Below, piece by piece: positions 43,593 through 54,821 of a stretch of 64,000 nucleotides of DNA. The notes under the pieces are model-generated. The model was not told where the DNA came from, ran no database searches, and saw only the letters and a program-made list of their open reading frames with translations. The translations under genes were made by a program, and so were the position numbers. Position 1 is the first letter of the stretch. Every line of letters starts with the position of its first letter. Source of the stretch: Rhodococcus sp. SGAir0479 (GTDB taxonomy: Bacteria > Actinomycetota > Actinomycetes > Mycobacteriales > Mycobacteriaceae); assembly GCF_005484805.1 (NCBI RefSeq), contig NZ_CP039432.1, forward strand, positions 930,001-994,000. The letters run 5' to 3'.

Positions 43593-44618
43593 ATGAAGGT
43601 ATTCACCGGAACCGATGCCGCGATCGATCCGGCGGCGGTGGCCGGGTTCGCCCGTCGTGCGGAGGCCGCCGGGTACGACGGGCTGCACGTGTCCGAGACC
43701 GTGCACGACCCGTTCCTGCTGGCGCTCCTGGCGTTGCAGGCGACGGAGCGGATCGTCGTACGCACCTCGGTCGCATTGGCATTCGTCCGCAGCCCGCTGC
43801 TGACGGCGTACACCGCGTGGGACCTGTCGAGGATGTCGGGTGGACGGTTCCACCTCGGGCTGGGCAGCCAGATCCGCCAGAACATCGAGGAGCGGTACGC
43901 GATGGAGTGGTCCGCGCCGGCCGCGCGCATGCGCGACTACGTCGGGGTGGTCCGTGCCGCGTTCGAGTCGTTCCGCACGGGCGAACTCGTCCCGTACGAG
44001 GGGGAGCGGTACCGGTTCACCCGGATGCAGCCCTACTTCAATCCCGGTCCCGACCAGGACACGGTGACGCCGCCGATCTACCTGGGTGCCGTGGGCCGGC
44101 GGATGCTCGCGGTCGCGGGGGCGACGGCCGACGGCCTGATCACCCACCCCACCAATTCCGACCCGCAGTTCCTGTTCGACGAATGCCGGCCGGCACTCGC
44201 GGAGGGCGCCGCCGCGGCGGGACGCTCGCTCGACGGGTTCGACGTGGTCGCGGGACTGCAGGTGATCACCGGGGCCACCGACGCGGACGTCGCCGCCGAA
44301 CGTGACCGCCGGCGTCGACTGTTCGCGTTCCTGTACTCCACTCCGGCCTATCGGGGTGCGCTCGTACGGCACGGGTTTCCCGACCTGCAGGCGAAACTGG
44401 CCGACCGCGTCCGGTGCGACGACTGGGAAAGGCTCGAGGACATCGTTACCGACGAAGTCCTCGCCACCATCGTGCCGACGGCCCGGTACGACGCGCTCGC
44501 CGGCGCGGTCCGTGAGCGCCTGGACGGTATCGCGCAGAGTGTCACGCTGGCGCTCCCCGAGAACGCTGATCAGGATCGCTGCATGGCCGACGTGATCGCC
44601 GAACTACACGCCGGATAG
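43593..44618 (+). CDS. LLM-class F420-dependent oxidoreductase (TIGR03617-like)
   Basis: This 341-residue TIM-barrel protein is of the luciferase-like monooxygenase superfamily. The cis-peptide region RTSVALAFVRSPLLTAYTAWDL and LGLGSQIRQNIEERYAMEW are characteristic of the F420-type subgroup with reduced or absent TIM-barrel insert. PPIYLGAVGRRMLAVAGATADGL is the phosphate-binding end. It probably uses coenzyme F420; substrate unknown. It is divergent from embC. Confidence 0.85.
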   Translation: MKVFTGTDAAIDPAAVAGFARRAEAAGYDGLHVSETVHDPFLLALLALQATERIVVRTSVALAFVRSPLLTAYTAWDLSRMSGGRFHLGLGSQIRQNIEERYAMEWSAPAARMRDYVGVVRAAFESFRTGELVPYEGERYRFTRMQPYFNPGPDQDTVTPPIYLGAVGRRMLAVAGATADGLITHPTNSDPQFLFDECRPALAEGAAAAGRSLDGFDVVAGLQVITGATDADVAAERDRRRRLFAFLYSTPAYRGALVRHGFPDLQAKLADRVRCDDWERLEDIVTDEVLATIVPTARYDALAGAVRERLDGIAQSVTLALPENADQDRCMADVIAELHAG

Positions 44619-44643
44619 CTTCGCGAAAGGTGCAGGAAGAGGA

Positions 44644-45918
44644 ATGAGTCGTCTCGCCCGGATCGTGCCCTTGCTCGCCGCGCTGGTGTGCGGCGCGCTC
44701 GCCGGTCGCGTGCTGTCGTCCCCGGTGCCCGAGCACTATCTCTGGGCCGAGAGTGCGCTGCCGGCGGCCCTCGTCACGAACGGTGCAGGCGTCGCGGCCG
44801 CGGCTGTCGTGGCGGTGCTGGTCACTGTGGTGCTCGTCCGGCGGCGATCGGTGACCCTACTGACAGCGGCTGTCGTGGCCGGGCTGCTGCTCCTCGCGTT
44901 GCCGGACGTGCTGGGCTACCCGGACGAGCCTGCGGTGCTCCTGTACTCGAATGCCGTTGCCGCAGGGGTGATTCTCGGTGCGGTTTCGCCTCTGGCCGCG
45001 CGCGAGCTGAGCGCGCAGGTGGCGCTCGCGGTGGGTGCCGTAGGTGCCTTCCTGCTGTCGGGGGCGGTGGCCGACGTGAATCGAGGTGGTACGGCGGACT
45101 TCGGTTGGACCGCGTATACCCCGCTGACCTCGCACCCGGTCGAGCGCTCAGGCGTGGTGGGTCTGTGGCCCGCCGTCGTCGCGGCGGTGCTCGTCGTCCT
45201 GGCGGCCGTGCTCGACCGCAGGACGTCGTGGGTCGCGCGTGTCGACACCCGCTGGTTGGCGGTCGCCGCCGCGCTGCCCGTCGCGGCCTTCGGTGCCGTC
45301 CAGATCCTCACGGAGTCAGCGGAACTGCTGCAGCCGCAGTGGTGGTACCCCTACGCCGGTCTGGCGACGGTGCTCGTGGCGTGGCTCGCGTGGCAGCTAC
45401 CCGGGCGCGACGGGCAGCTGATTTTCGCCGGAGCGGCGATTCTCGCTGCAGCGGCTGTGAGAACACCCTGGACGAGCGGCGAGTGGTGGGCGCTCGCCGT
45501 CCCCGCCGTACTGATCGTGGCCGGTGCCGCGGTGGGACTGCGGTGGCCCGTCCCGGCGGCCGGGTTCGGCCTCTTGGCGGCGGCGGTCGCAGTTTCCCTT
45601 GTCGGTTTCGACCACTCGGACGTCTCTGCCTTCGTCTACGCGATCGCGCTGCCCGCCGGGGTTGGGTACGTCGTCGGCTCGTGCCTGCCGACGTCGGCGC
45701 CGGCGACGACGGTCGGACTGTCACTGCCGTTCACGATCGGCGTTCCGGCGGCCCTGTCCACGGCGTGGGCGACCGAGACCCGGTACGCGGACTACGCGCC
45801 CGCGCCGTTCGACTCGCCGGAGGCTGTTCCGACGGCCGTCGCGCTTACGTCCGTCGCCGTGATCGTGGTGTGCGCCGTCGGCGCCTGGGGGCTGGACCTG
45901 CGGTCCGGGCCGCGCTGA
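44644..45918 (+). CDS. Polytopic membrane protein, unknown function
   Basis: A 424-residue protein with roughly eleven hydrophobic segments starting with a short signal-anchor (residues 5-25). Aromatic loops such as HYLWAESALP and LQPQWWYPYAG occur between helices. The composition is Ala/Val/Leu-rich with very few charged residues. I recognise no conserved motif. The start has GGAAGAGGA upstream and follows the F420-type gene by 25 bp, so they may be cotranscribed. The terminator at 45939 follows. Confidence 0.7.
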   Translation: MSRLARIVPLLAALVCGALAGRVLSSPVPEHYLWAESALPAALVTNGAGVAAAAVVAVLVTVVLVRRRSVTLLTAAVVAGLLLLALPDVLGYPDEPAVLLYSNAVAAGVILGAVSPLAARELSAQVALAVGAVGAFLLSGAVADVNRGGTADFGWTAYTPLTSHPVERSGVVGLWPAVVAAVLVVLAAVLDRRTSWVARVDTRWLAVAAALPVAAFGAVQILTESAELLQPQWWYPYAGLATVLVAWLAWQLPGRDGQLIFAGAAILAAAAVRTPWTSGEWWALAVPAVLIVAGAAVGLRWPVPAAGFGLLAAAVAVSLVGFDHSDVSAFVYAIALPAGVGYVVGSCLPTSAPATTVGLSLPFTIGVPAALSTAWATETRYADYAPAPFDSPEAVPTAVALTSVAVIVVCAVGAWGLDLRSGPR

Positions 45919-45938
45919 CGAACGACCCGGAAACGGCC

Positions 45939-45970
45939 GAAGGCCCCACTCTCGAAAGAGTGGGGCCTTC
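45939..45970 (+). terminator. Perfect 14-bp terminator hairpin
   Basis: GAAGGCCCCACTCT-CGAA-AGAGTGGGGCCTTC follows the membrane protein stop by 20 bp and abuts the 3' end of the tRNA gene on the other strand, so it probably ends both transcripts. Confidence 0.9.
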
Positions 45971-45975
45971 TCGGG

Positions 45976-46048
45976 TGCCCCCGGCAGGATTCGAACCTGC
46001 GGCCTTTCGCTCCGGAGGCGAACGCTCTATCCCCTGAGCTACGGGGGC
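45976..46048 (-). tRNA. tRNA-Arg, anticodon CCG
   Basis: The complement folds into a 73-nt cloverleaf: acceptor GCCCCCG / CGGGGGC, D stem GCTC/GAGC, anticodon stem TTCGC/GCGAA with loop CTCCGGA (anticodon CCG), T arm GCAGG-TTCGAAT-CCTGC and discriminator A. It reads the CGG arginine codon, which is frequent in this GC-rich genome. The genome must add CCA, or encodes only part of it (the next base is C). Confidence 0.95.
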
Positions 46049-46049
46049 G

Positions 46050-46067
46050 CACCGGAATTCTCCGGTG
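46050..46067. repeat. Short palindrome at the tRNA 5' end
   Basis: CACCGGA-ATTC-TCCGGTG lies 2 bp upstream of the tRNA 5' nucleotide. It could form a hairpin in the precursor and affect RNase P processing. Nothing else is seen up to the next terminator. Confidence 0.5.
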
Positions 46068-46164
46068 TGCCAGTGGGCGGAGTTAGCGTAGCGCATTGTC
46101 GGCGATCATCCACATCCGCTGGTAGATCGACGTTTTTCGGATCGGATCCTCGGCCGGAACGAGT

Positions 46165-46197
46165 CCGGGCGGCGCATCCGTGGGATGCGCCGCCCGG
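46165..46197 (-). terminator. Terminator of the DUF3105-DUF305 operon
   Basis: CCGGGCGGCGCATCC / GGATGCGCCGCCCGG, a perfect 15-bp stem with a 3-nt loop, begins 29 bp after the DUF305 stop codon (46226) on the minus strand. Confidence 0.85.
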
Positions 46198-46225
46198 GGC
46201 AACTCTCGCTATCGAGGCGATCGGT

Positions 46226-46948
46226 TCAGTTCATGGGAAGCGGTGAGGCGTTCCGCTCGGCGAGCATGCTCGTGATGAGCGTGGCCTCGCTCTGCTGGGT
46301 GGCCACCATGGTCTGCGACAGATTGCGCACCGCCGGGACGTCGGCGTACTGCTGCGCGTACTCCATCATCGGCAGGCCGCCCTGGTGGTGCCGCAGCATC
46401 AACTGCAGGAACATCACGTCCAGCGCGGGCCCGGACGCCCGGCCCAGAGCCGACATCTCCTCGGCCGAGGCCATACCCGGCATCGCGCTGCTGTCGTGCG
46501 CCGCCGGCGCGTCGGCCGCGCCCGCGGCGTGCCCGGAGTGCCCGTGGCCCCCGTCCTCCGTCATCCACGTCATGTACCCGCCGGTGGGCAACGGCGCCTG
46601 ATCCCACAGCGCCAGCCAGCCCTGCATCTGGCCGACCTGGTTCTGCTGCGTGGTGAGGATGTCGTACGCCAGGTTCTTCACCGCCGGATCGGAGGACTTG
46701 GTGAGCGTGATCGTGGACATGTCGATCGCCTGGTTGTGATGCGCCGTCATGTCCTGGGAGAAGCCGACGTCGACCGAATCGGCGGCCGGGATCGGCGAGC
46801 CCTTGTCCTGGAACGGGAGCCGCGCGAAGAAGCCGAGCGCGAACCCGATCGCCAGGACGCCGACGAGACCGACGACCGCCAGCGCGGTCCGCTGGCTGCG
46901 GCTGCTCGGCGCCGTCGGTGACGGGGGGGTCGATTCGGTGTCGGTCAT
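46226..46948 (-). CDS. DUF305 family protein, membrane-anchored
   Basis: This 240-residue protein has an N-terminal anchor helix (about 23-43) and a DUF305 helical domain outside. The two hallmark His/Met motifs are DMTAHHNQAIDMS and LMLRHHQGGLPMMEYA. The spacer is rich in His (HGHSGHAAG). DUF305 proteins are associated with copper handling in some bacteria, and the His/Met content would allow metal binding, but no copper genes lie nearby. It follows the DUF3105 gene by 7 bp. Confidence 0.85.
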   Translation of the reverse strand: MTDTESTPPSPTAPSSRSQRTALAVVGLVGVLAIGFALGFFARLPFQDKGSPIPAADSVDVGFSQDMTAHHNQAIDMSTITLTKSSDPAVKNLAYDILTTQQNQVGQMQGWLALWDQAPLPTGGYMTWMTEDGGHGHSGHAAGAADAPAAHDSSAMPGMASAEEMSALGRASGPALDVMFLQLMLRHHQGGLPMMEYAQQYADVPAVRNLSQTMVATQQSEATLITSMLAERNASPLPMN

Positions 46949-46955
46949 GGTTGCC

Positions 46956-47864
46956 TCAGCCGTTTCCGCCGGTCGCCGGTGCCTGCTGGCCCGCGCCCGC
47001 GGGCAGCTGCATGTCGGTCGGCAGACCCGTCGCGCCACCGAGCTCGGAGGTGTCGGGCTCGATGTTGCCGCCGTCCATCGGGACGGCGTCGGGGCCGGGT
47101 GCGGTCGCATCGAACGGCGGCGGGTTGGCCGGATCGAACGAGTCCGGGATGGTCGAGCAGCTGGCGCCGACCTCGGGGTAGGCGTAGCGGTTGAGGCGCA
47201 GCGCCTTGATGAACTGGTCGATGCGCTCGTCGTCGGCGCTGTCGACCTTGAGCTGGTGGCCCCACGACTGCAGCGAGACGGGCGTGTCCAGACCCGGGTA
47301 CGGCGACATCAGCATGTAGCCGCTCTCCTTCGAGACCCGGTCCGCGAGCTGCTGGCGCTGCGTGTCGTCGACCTTGTCCGGGTTGTAGGCGATCCAGATC
47401 GCGCCGTGCTCGAGCGAGTGGACGGCGTTCTCGGAGCGGATCGCGTCCTGGTACACGGTGCCGGTGCACGTCGCCCACACCGCGTCGTGCGGACCGCCGA
47501 ACGGCGGGGACTGGTCGTACGCGACGCGCTGCGTCGCCTGGACGTGCACACCGGCGGGGTAGTCGACCTTGACGACGCCGTCGATCCCCGTCGAGGGATC
47601 CTGATTGGATTCCGACGGCGTGAACTTGGCGACGGCCTGCTGGTCCTGGTACTTGGGCACCAGGTTGACGGCCAGGACGGCGATGAGCGCGACCACGGCG
47701 ACGACGGCGCCGATCGTCAGCCACGGCAGCTGGCGACCTCCGCCGCTCCGGGTGGACGACGGCACGCCACCCTGCTTCTTCTTGTTGATCGCTTTGATCG
47801 CCTTGGCTGACTTCGCCCCCGTGTTCTTACTGCCGGGGCCGCGATTTTCCGAACCGCTGGGCAT
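46956..47864 (-). CDS. DUF3105 family membrane protein
   Basis: This 302-residue protein has a basic N-terminus, an anchor helix (about 50-70) and an exported DUF3105 domain. The family signature [16 protein letters not shown], then [14 protein letters not shown] and [15 protein letters not shown], is clear. Conserved His residues suggest metal binding. DUF3105 and DUF305 genes are commonly adjacent in actinomycetes and probably act together. The ATG at 47864 has AAAGAG upstream; longer frames overlap argS upstream sequence. Confidence 0.85.
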   Translation of the reverse strand: MPSGSENRGPGSKNTGAKSAKAIKAINKKKQGGVPSSTRSGGGRQLPWLTIGAVVAVVALIAVLAVNLVPKYQDQQAVAKFTPSESNQDPSTGIDGVVKVDYPAGVHVQATQRVAYDQSPPFGGPHDAVWATCTGTVYQDAIRSENAVHSLEHGAIWIAYNPDKVDDTQRQQLADRVSKESGYMLMSPYPGLDTPVSLQSWGHQLKVDSADDERIDQFIKALRLNRYAYPEVGASCSTIPDSFDPANPPPFDATAPGPDAVPMDGGNIEPDTSELGGATGLPTDMQLPAGAGQQAPATGGNG

Positions 47865-48028
47865 CGATGAGTGCTCTTTCGGTGATTGGACAAGGGCGCC
47901 CTCGAGGGGTAGTGAGCTTCCCAGGCTCCCCTCAGGCTCCATCACTGTACGTTCCGACCCTGAGGGAAAGCTTGGAGAGGCGGGAACGGGTAATCGGCAC
48001 TGGTTATCCACCCACACGGTGCACGCAA

Positions 48029-48034
48029 TAAGAT
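48029..48034 (+). promoter_or_regulatory. -10 element giving a probable leaderless argS transcript
   Basis: TAAGAT ends 8 nt before the GTG start of argS at 48043, the normal distance to a transcription start. No ribosome binding site precedes the GTG. The mRNA is therefore predicted to begin at or next to the start codon, as is common in actinomycetes. Confidence 0.6.
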
Positions 48035-48042
48035 GGACTCCT

Positions 48043-49695
48043 GTGACTCCAGCCGACCTTGCCGAACTGCTCCGAGGGACCGCCGCGAAGGTGCTCGCAG
48101 AGCACGGCCTCGACGTTTCCGTACTGCCTGCGACACTCACGGTCGAGCGTCCCCGCAACCCCGAGCACGGTGACTACGCCACCAACGTGGCGATGCAGGT
48201 CGCCAAGAAGGCCGGCACCAATCCCCGCGACCTGGCGACGTGGCTCGCGGCCGCGCTGACCGCCGCGGAGGGCATCGAGTCCGCGGAGGTTGCCGGGCCG
48301 GGGTTCCTCAACATCCGCCTTGCCGCCGACGCGCAGGGCGCGATCGTCGCCAAGGCCCTCGAGGCCGGCGCCGCCTTCGGGTCCGGCGACGCGCTCGCCG
48401 GCAAGCGCATCAACCTCGAGTTCGTGTCCGCGAACCCCACCGGGCCCATTCACCTCGGTGGTACCCGCTGGGCGGCGGTCGGTGACGCGCTCGGTCGCAT
48501 CCTGTCGATGCAGGGCGCCGACGTGACGCGGGAGTACTACTTCAACGACCACGGCGCCCAGATCGACCGCTTCACCCGGTCGCTCATCGCCGCAGCGAAC
48601 GGCGAACCCGCTCCCGAGGACGGCTACGCCGGCGCGTACATCGCCGACATCGCGGCCGAGGTGCAGAAGCAGGCGCCCGGCGCGCTCGGGCAGCCCGAGG
48701 CCGAGCGTCACGAGACGTTCCGGTCCATCGGCGTCGAGCTGATGTTCGCCCACATCAAGCGGACCCTGCACGAATTCGGCGTCGATTTCGACGTCTACTT
48801 CCACGAGAACTCGCTGTTCGAATCCGGTGCGGTGGAGAAGGCCGTCGAGACCCTCAAGGAATCCGGCAACCTGTACCACGAGGACGGCGCGTGGTGGCTC
48901 AAGAGCACCGATTTCGGTGACGACAAGGACCGGGTCGTCATCAAGTCCGACGGCAACGCCGCGTACATTGCCGGCGACATCGCCTACTTCCAGGACAAGC
49001 GCTCTCGCGGCTTCGACCTGTGCATCTACATGCTCGGCGCCGACCATCACGGGTACATCGGCCGCCTCAAGGCCGCCGCGGCCGCGTTCGGCGACGACCC
49101 GGACACCGTCGAGGTCATGATCGGCCAGATGGTCAACCTCGTCCGCGGCGGCGTCGCGGTGAAGATGAGCAAGCGGGCCGGCACCGTGATCACCCTCGAC
49201 GACCTGGTCGAGGCGATCGGTGTCGACGCGGCCCGCTACTCGCTGGTGCGCTCGTCGGTGGACCAGAGCATCGACATCGATCTCGAGCTGTGGGCGAGCA
49301 CCACCAACGAGAACCCGGTGTACTACGTGCAGTACGCGCACGCCCGGCTCTGCTCGATCGCCCGCAACGCCGCCGACCTGGGCCTGAGCGCCGAGAACCC
49401 GGACCTGGCGCTGCTGACCCACGACCGCGAGGGCGACCTGATCCGCACGATCGGCGAGTACCCGCGCGTCGTCGCCAAGGCCGCCGACCTGCGCGAGCCG
49501 CACCGCATCGCGCGGTACCTCGAGGAGCTCGCCGGCACCTACCACCGCTTCTACGACGCGTGCCGCATCCTGCCGCAGGGCGACGAGGACGCCACCGAGC
49601 TGCACACCGCGCGGCTGGCGCTGTGCGACGCGTCGCGGCAGGTCCTCGCCAACGGGCTCGAGCTGCTGGGCGTGAGCGCTCCGGAGCGGATGTGA
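48043..49695 (+). CDS. argS: Arginyl-tRNA synthetase
   Basis: This 550-residue class I synthetase charges tRNA-Arg, such as the one at 45976. It has the N-terminal ArgRS domain ([19 protein letters not shown]), the HIGH-type signature in [27 protein letters not shown] as the KMSKS-type loop, and the C-terminal DALR anticodon domain ([15 protein letters not shown]). It is the first gene of an operon with lysA, hom, thrC and thrB, the usual actinobacterial order. Confidence 0.96.
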   Translation: MTPADLAELLRGTAAKVLAEHGLDVSVLPATLTVERPRNPEHGDYATNVAMQVAKKAGTNPRDLATWLAAALTAAEGIESAEVAGPGFLNIRLAADAQGAIVAKALEAGAAFGSGDALAGKRINLEFVSANPTGPIHLGGTRWAAVGDALGRILSMQGADVTREYYFNDHGAQIDRFTRSLIAAANGEPAPEDGYAGAYIADIAAEVQKQAPGALGQPEAERHETFRSIGVELMFAHIKRTLHEFGVDFDVYFHENSLFESGAVEKAVETLKESGNLYHEDGAWWLKSTDFGDDKDRVVIKSDGNAAYIAGDIAYFQDKRSRGFDLCIYMLGADHHGYIGRLKAAAAAFGDDPDTVEVMIGQMVNLVRGGVAVKMSKRAGTVITLDDLVEAIGVDAARYSLVRSSVDQSIDIDLELWASTTNENPVYYVQYAHARLCSIARNAADLGLSAENPDLALLTHDREGDLIRTIGEYPRVVAKAADLREPHRIARYLEELAGTYHRFYDACRILPQGDEDATELHTARLALCDASRQVLANGLELLGVSAPERM

Positions 49696-51113
49696 ACGCG
49701 CACCCGGCCGGACCCCGGCACGCTGAGATCCAGCACGCCCCGGGCCTGCCGCCGCGGCCCGCGGCGGCGTCGGACATGACCGCGCTGCCGCCGCAGGTGT
49801 GGCCGCGTGGTGCCCGCCGCGGCGACGACGGCGTCGTGACCCTCGCCGGTGTCCCGGTGACCGAGCTCGCGGAGAAGTACGGCACCCCGCTGTTCGTCGT
49901 CGACGAGGACGACTTCCGGTCCCGCTGCCGCGAGATGGCCCGCGCCTTCGGCGGCGCCGATCGAGTGCACTACGCGTCCAAGGCGTTCCTGTCGGCCGAG
50001 ATCGCGCGCTGGGTGCGCGACGAGGGCCTGTCGATGGACGTCGCCTCCGGCGGTGAGCTGGCCGTCGCGCTGCACGCCGGCTTTCCTGCCGAGCGCATCA
50101 CGATGCACGGCAACAACAAGTCGGTGGGGGAACTCGAGACCGCGGTGTCGGCGGGAGTCGGGCACGTCGTGTTGGACTCGATGCTCGAGATCGAACGGCT
50201 CGACGAGGTCGCGGGCCGGCTCGGTGCGGTCCAGGACGTCCTGATCCGCATCACGGTCGGCGTCGAGGCCCACACCCACGAGTTCATCGCGACCGCGCAC
50301 GAGGACCAGAAGTTCGGGTTCTCGCTGTCCGGTGGCAAGGCCATGGACGCGGTCGCCCGCGTCTTCGCGACCGACAACCTGCGCCTGGTGGGGCTGCACA
50401 GCCACATCGGTTCGCAGATCTTCGAGGTCGACGGCTTCGAACTCGCCGCGCACCGGGTGATCGGACTGATGCGTGAGATCGTCGACCGCTTCGGTGCCGA
50501 GAAGACGTCGCAACTGTCGGTCGTCGATCTCGGTGGCGGCCTCGGTATCTCGTACCTGCCCAGCGACAACCCGCCCCCGGTCGAGGAACTCGCGGCCAAG
50601 CTCACGCACATCGTCGCGACCGAGTCGGCGGCCGCGGGTCTGCCCGCGCCGACGCTCATGGTCGAGCCGGGCCGCGCCATCGCCGGCCCCGGCACCGTCA
50701 CGCTGTACGAGGTGGGCACCATCAAGGACGTCACCCTCGACGCGGGCGCCACCCGGCGCTACGTCAGCGTCGACGGCGGTATGAGCGACAACATCCGGAC
50801 GTCGCTCTACCAGGCCGAATACGACGCGCGTCTGGTCTCCCGCGACAGCGACGGCGGGCCCGTCGTGGCCCGGGTCGTGGGCAAGCACTGCGAGAGCGGC
50901 GACATCGTCATCCGCGACGCCTGGATGCCGGACGACCTCGGTCCCGGCGACTTGCTCGCGGTGGCCGCCACGGGCGCATACTGCTATTCGATGTCCAGCC
51001 GGTACAACCTGCTCACCCGCCCCGCGGTGGTGGCAGTACGGGACGGCGCCTCACGCCTAATCTTGCGTAGGGAAACTGTGGAAGATCTGCTCAGCTTGGA
51101 GGTTTCGGAGTGA
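49692..51113 (+). CDS. lysA: Diaminopimelate decarboxylase
   Basis: This 473-residue PLP enzyme makes lysine from meso-diaminopimelate. The PLP Lys is Lys97 in [55 protein letters not shown] and the C-terminal [11 protein letters not shown], where the Cys completes the active site of the partner subunit, are all present. The GTG at 49692 overlaps the argS stop by 4 bp. Confidence 0.95.
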   Translation: MNAHPAGPRHAEIQHAPGLPPRPAAASDMTALPPQVWPRGARRGDDGVVTLAGVPVTELAEKYGTPLFVVDEDDFRSRCREMARAFGGADRVHYASKAFLSAEIARWVRDEGLSMDVASGGELAVALHAGFPAERITMHGNNKSVGELETAVSAGVGHVVLDSMLEIERLDEVAGRLGAVQDVLIRITVGVEAHTHEFIATAHEDQKFGFSLSGGKAMDAVARVFATDNLRLVGLHSHIGSQIFEVDGFELAAHRVIGLMREIVDRFGAEKTSQLSVVDLGGGLGISYLPSDNPPPVEELAAKLTHIVATESAAAGLPAPTLMVEPGRAIAGPGTVTLYEVGTIKDVTLDAGATRRYVSVDGGMSDNIRTSLYQAEYDARLVSRDSDGGPVVARVVGKHCESGDIVIRDAWMPDDLGPGDLLAVAATGAYCYSMSSRYNLLTRPAVVAVRDGASRLILRRETVEDLLSLEVSE

Positions 51114-52419
51114 CCAGCGAATCGGCGCAGCGCGCCATCGGGGTGGCTGTTCTCGGCCTCGGGACGGTGGGCAGCGAGGTGGCTCGCATCATCCGCGAGC
51201 ACGCGGCCGACCTGGAGGCCCGGGTCGGCGCACGCTTGGAGTTGCGAGGTGTCGCGGTGCGGCGCCTCGACGGCGACCGCGGCGTGCCGTCGGAACTGCT
51301 CACGACCGACGCCGAGTCGCTGGTGACCCGTGACGACGTCGACGTCGTGGTGGAGGTCATCGGGGGCATCGAGCTGCCGCGCAAGCTGGTGCTCGCGGCG
51401 CTCAACGCCGGCAAGTCCGTCGTCACCGCGAACAAGGCCCTGCTGGCCGAGTACACCGGCGAGCTTGCCGAGGCCGCCGAGCGGCAGCGGGTGGACCTGT
51501 ACTTCGAGGCCGCGGTGGCCGGCGCGATCCCGGTGATCCGCCCGCTGACCCAGTCGCTCGCCGGGGACCGCGTCGACCGCGTGCTCGGCATCGTGAACGG
51601 CACCACCAACTTCATCCTCTCCGCGATGGACGAGACCGGTGCCGACTACGCCGAGACGCTCGCCGAGGCCGGCCGGCTCGGGTACGCCGAGGCCGACCCC
51701 ACCGCCGACGTCGAGGGCTTCGACGCCGCGTCGAAGGCGGCGATCCTCGCCTCGATCGCGTTCCACACGCGCGTCACCGCGGCCGACGTCTACCGCGAGG
51801 GCATCTCGAACATCACCTCCGCCGACCTCGACGCCGCCAAGGCCCTGGACTGCACGATCAAGCTGCTCTCGATCTGCGAGCGGATCGTCTCCGCGGACGG
51901 GCGCGAGCGCGTGTCGGCGCGTGTGTACCCGGCGCTGGTGCCGCGCGAGCATCCGCTGGCCGGGGTCAACGGTGCCTACAACGCCGTGGTGGTCGAATCC
52001 GCCAACGCCGGTCGACTGATGTTCTACGGCCAGGGCGCCGGCGGCGCCCCCACCGCGTCCGCCGTCATGGGCGACCTGGTGATGGCCGCGCGCAACAAGG
52101 TGCACGGTGGCCGGGGACCGCGCGAGTCGCGGTACGCGAAGCTGCCGATCGCCCCCATGGGCGACATCCCGACCCGCTACTACGTGAACATGCAGGTCGC
52201 CGATCGCGCGGGCGTGCTGTCGGCGGTGTCCGCCGAATTCGCCAAGCGCGGCGTCAGCATCTCCACCGTCCGGCAGGAAGGCGCCGGTGACGGCGCGCGT
52301 CTGGTGGTCGTCACCCACCTCGCCAGCGACGCGGCACTCTCGGAAACGGTTGCCGCCCTTGCCGAACTCGAATCCGTAACCGCTGTGACCAGCGTGCTCC
52401 GACTGGAAGGTACCTCCGA

Positions 52420-52423
<4 letters not shown>
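51110..52423 (+). CDS. hom: Homoserine dehydrogenase
   Basis: A 437-residue monofunctional enzyme that reduces aspartate semialdehyde to homoserine. It has the nucleotide fold [14 protein letters not shown], the NKALLAEY loop, the catalytic-domain signature [19 protein letters not shown] with [11 protein letters not shown] and a C-terminal ACT domain (residues about 350-430), the usual site of threonine feedback control. It overlaps lysA by 4 bp (GTGA) and thrC by 4 bp (ATGA). Confidence 0.96.
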
Positions 52424-54491
<2,068 letters not shown>

Positions 54492-54821
54492 TCGGGTGGA
54501 CACGCTCAGGGCCGGTTACTCACCGGTTCTTGCCGAGTAGGGCATTCGCCGCTATCCTGAGCGTGTCCTTCCATCGTGCGCTTCAGACGCCGGTGCTTCA
54601 CCAGGGCAATCGCTCCAATTCTCGGGGTATACCTGGCGTGATCCTCACGCAATTCGTTGTGCGTTGATCGATCGACAGCACTCGCCTTCTCGGGTGATGT
54701 GATGGGGGACAAGCCGACATTCCATCCAGCGGATACGGCACATCCGAGTTCAGTTGTCGACTGGACTGCGGGACGAACCCTCGGCTTTGCGCAGCGCGAG
54801 CGAGGGAAGGAAAGGACCTCC
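54492..54821 (+). promoter_or_regulatory. rho promoter and long leader
   Basis: This 330-bp gap holds the rho promoter, with TTGCCG at 54530-54535 and TATCCT at 54553-54558 spaced by 17 bp. The predicted start is near 54565, giving a 5' leader of about 255 nt. Long rho leaders with autogenous control are known in other bacteria. An inverted repeat CACGCTCAGG (54501-54510) / CCTGAGCGTG (54556-54565) brackets the promoter. No other gene is seen. Confidence 0.6.

Noticed and set aside
54657-54821. In-frame N-terminal extension of Rho from a TTG at 54657
   Set aside because: The extension has no family similarity. The GTG at 54822 has a strong ribosome binding site and gives the usual Rho N-terminus.
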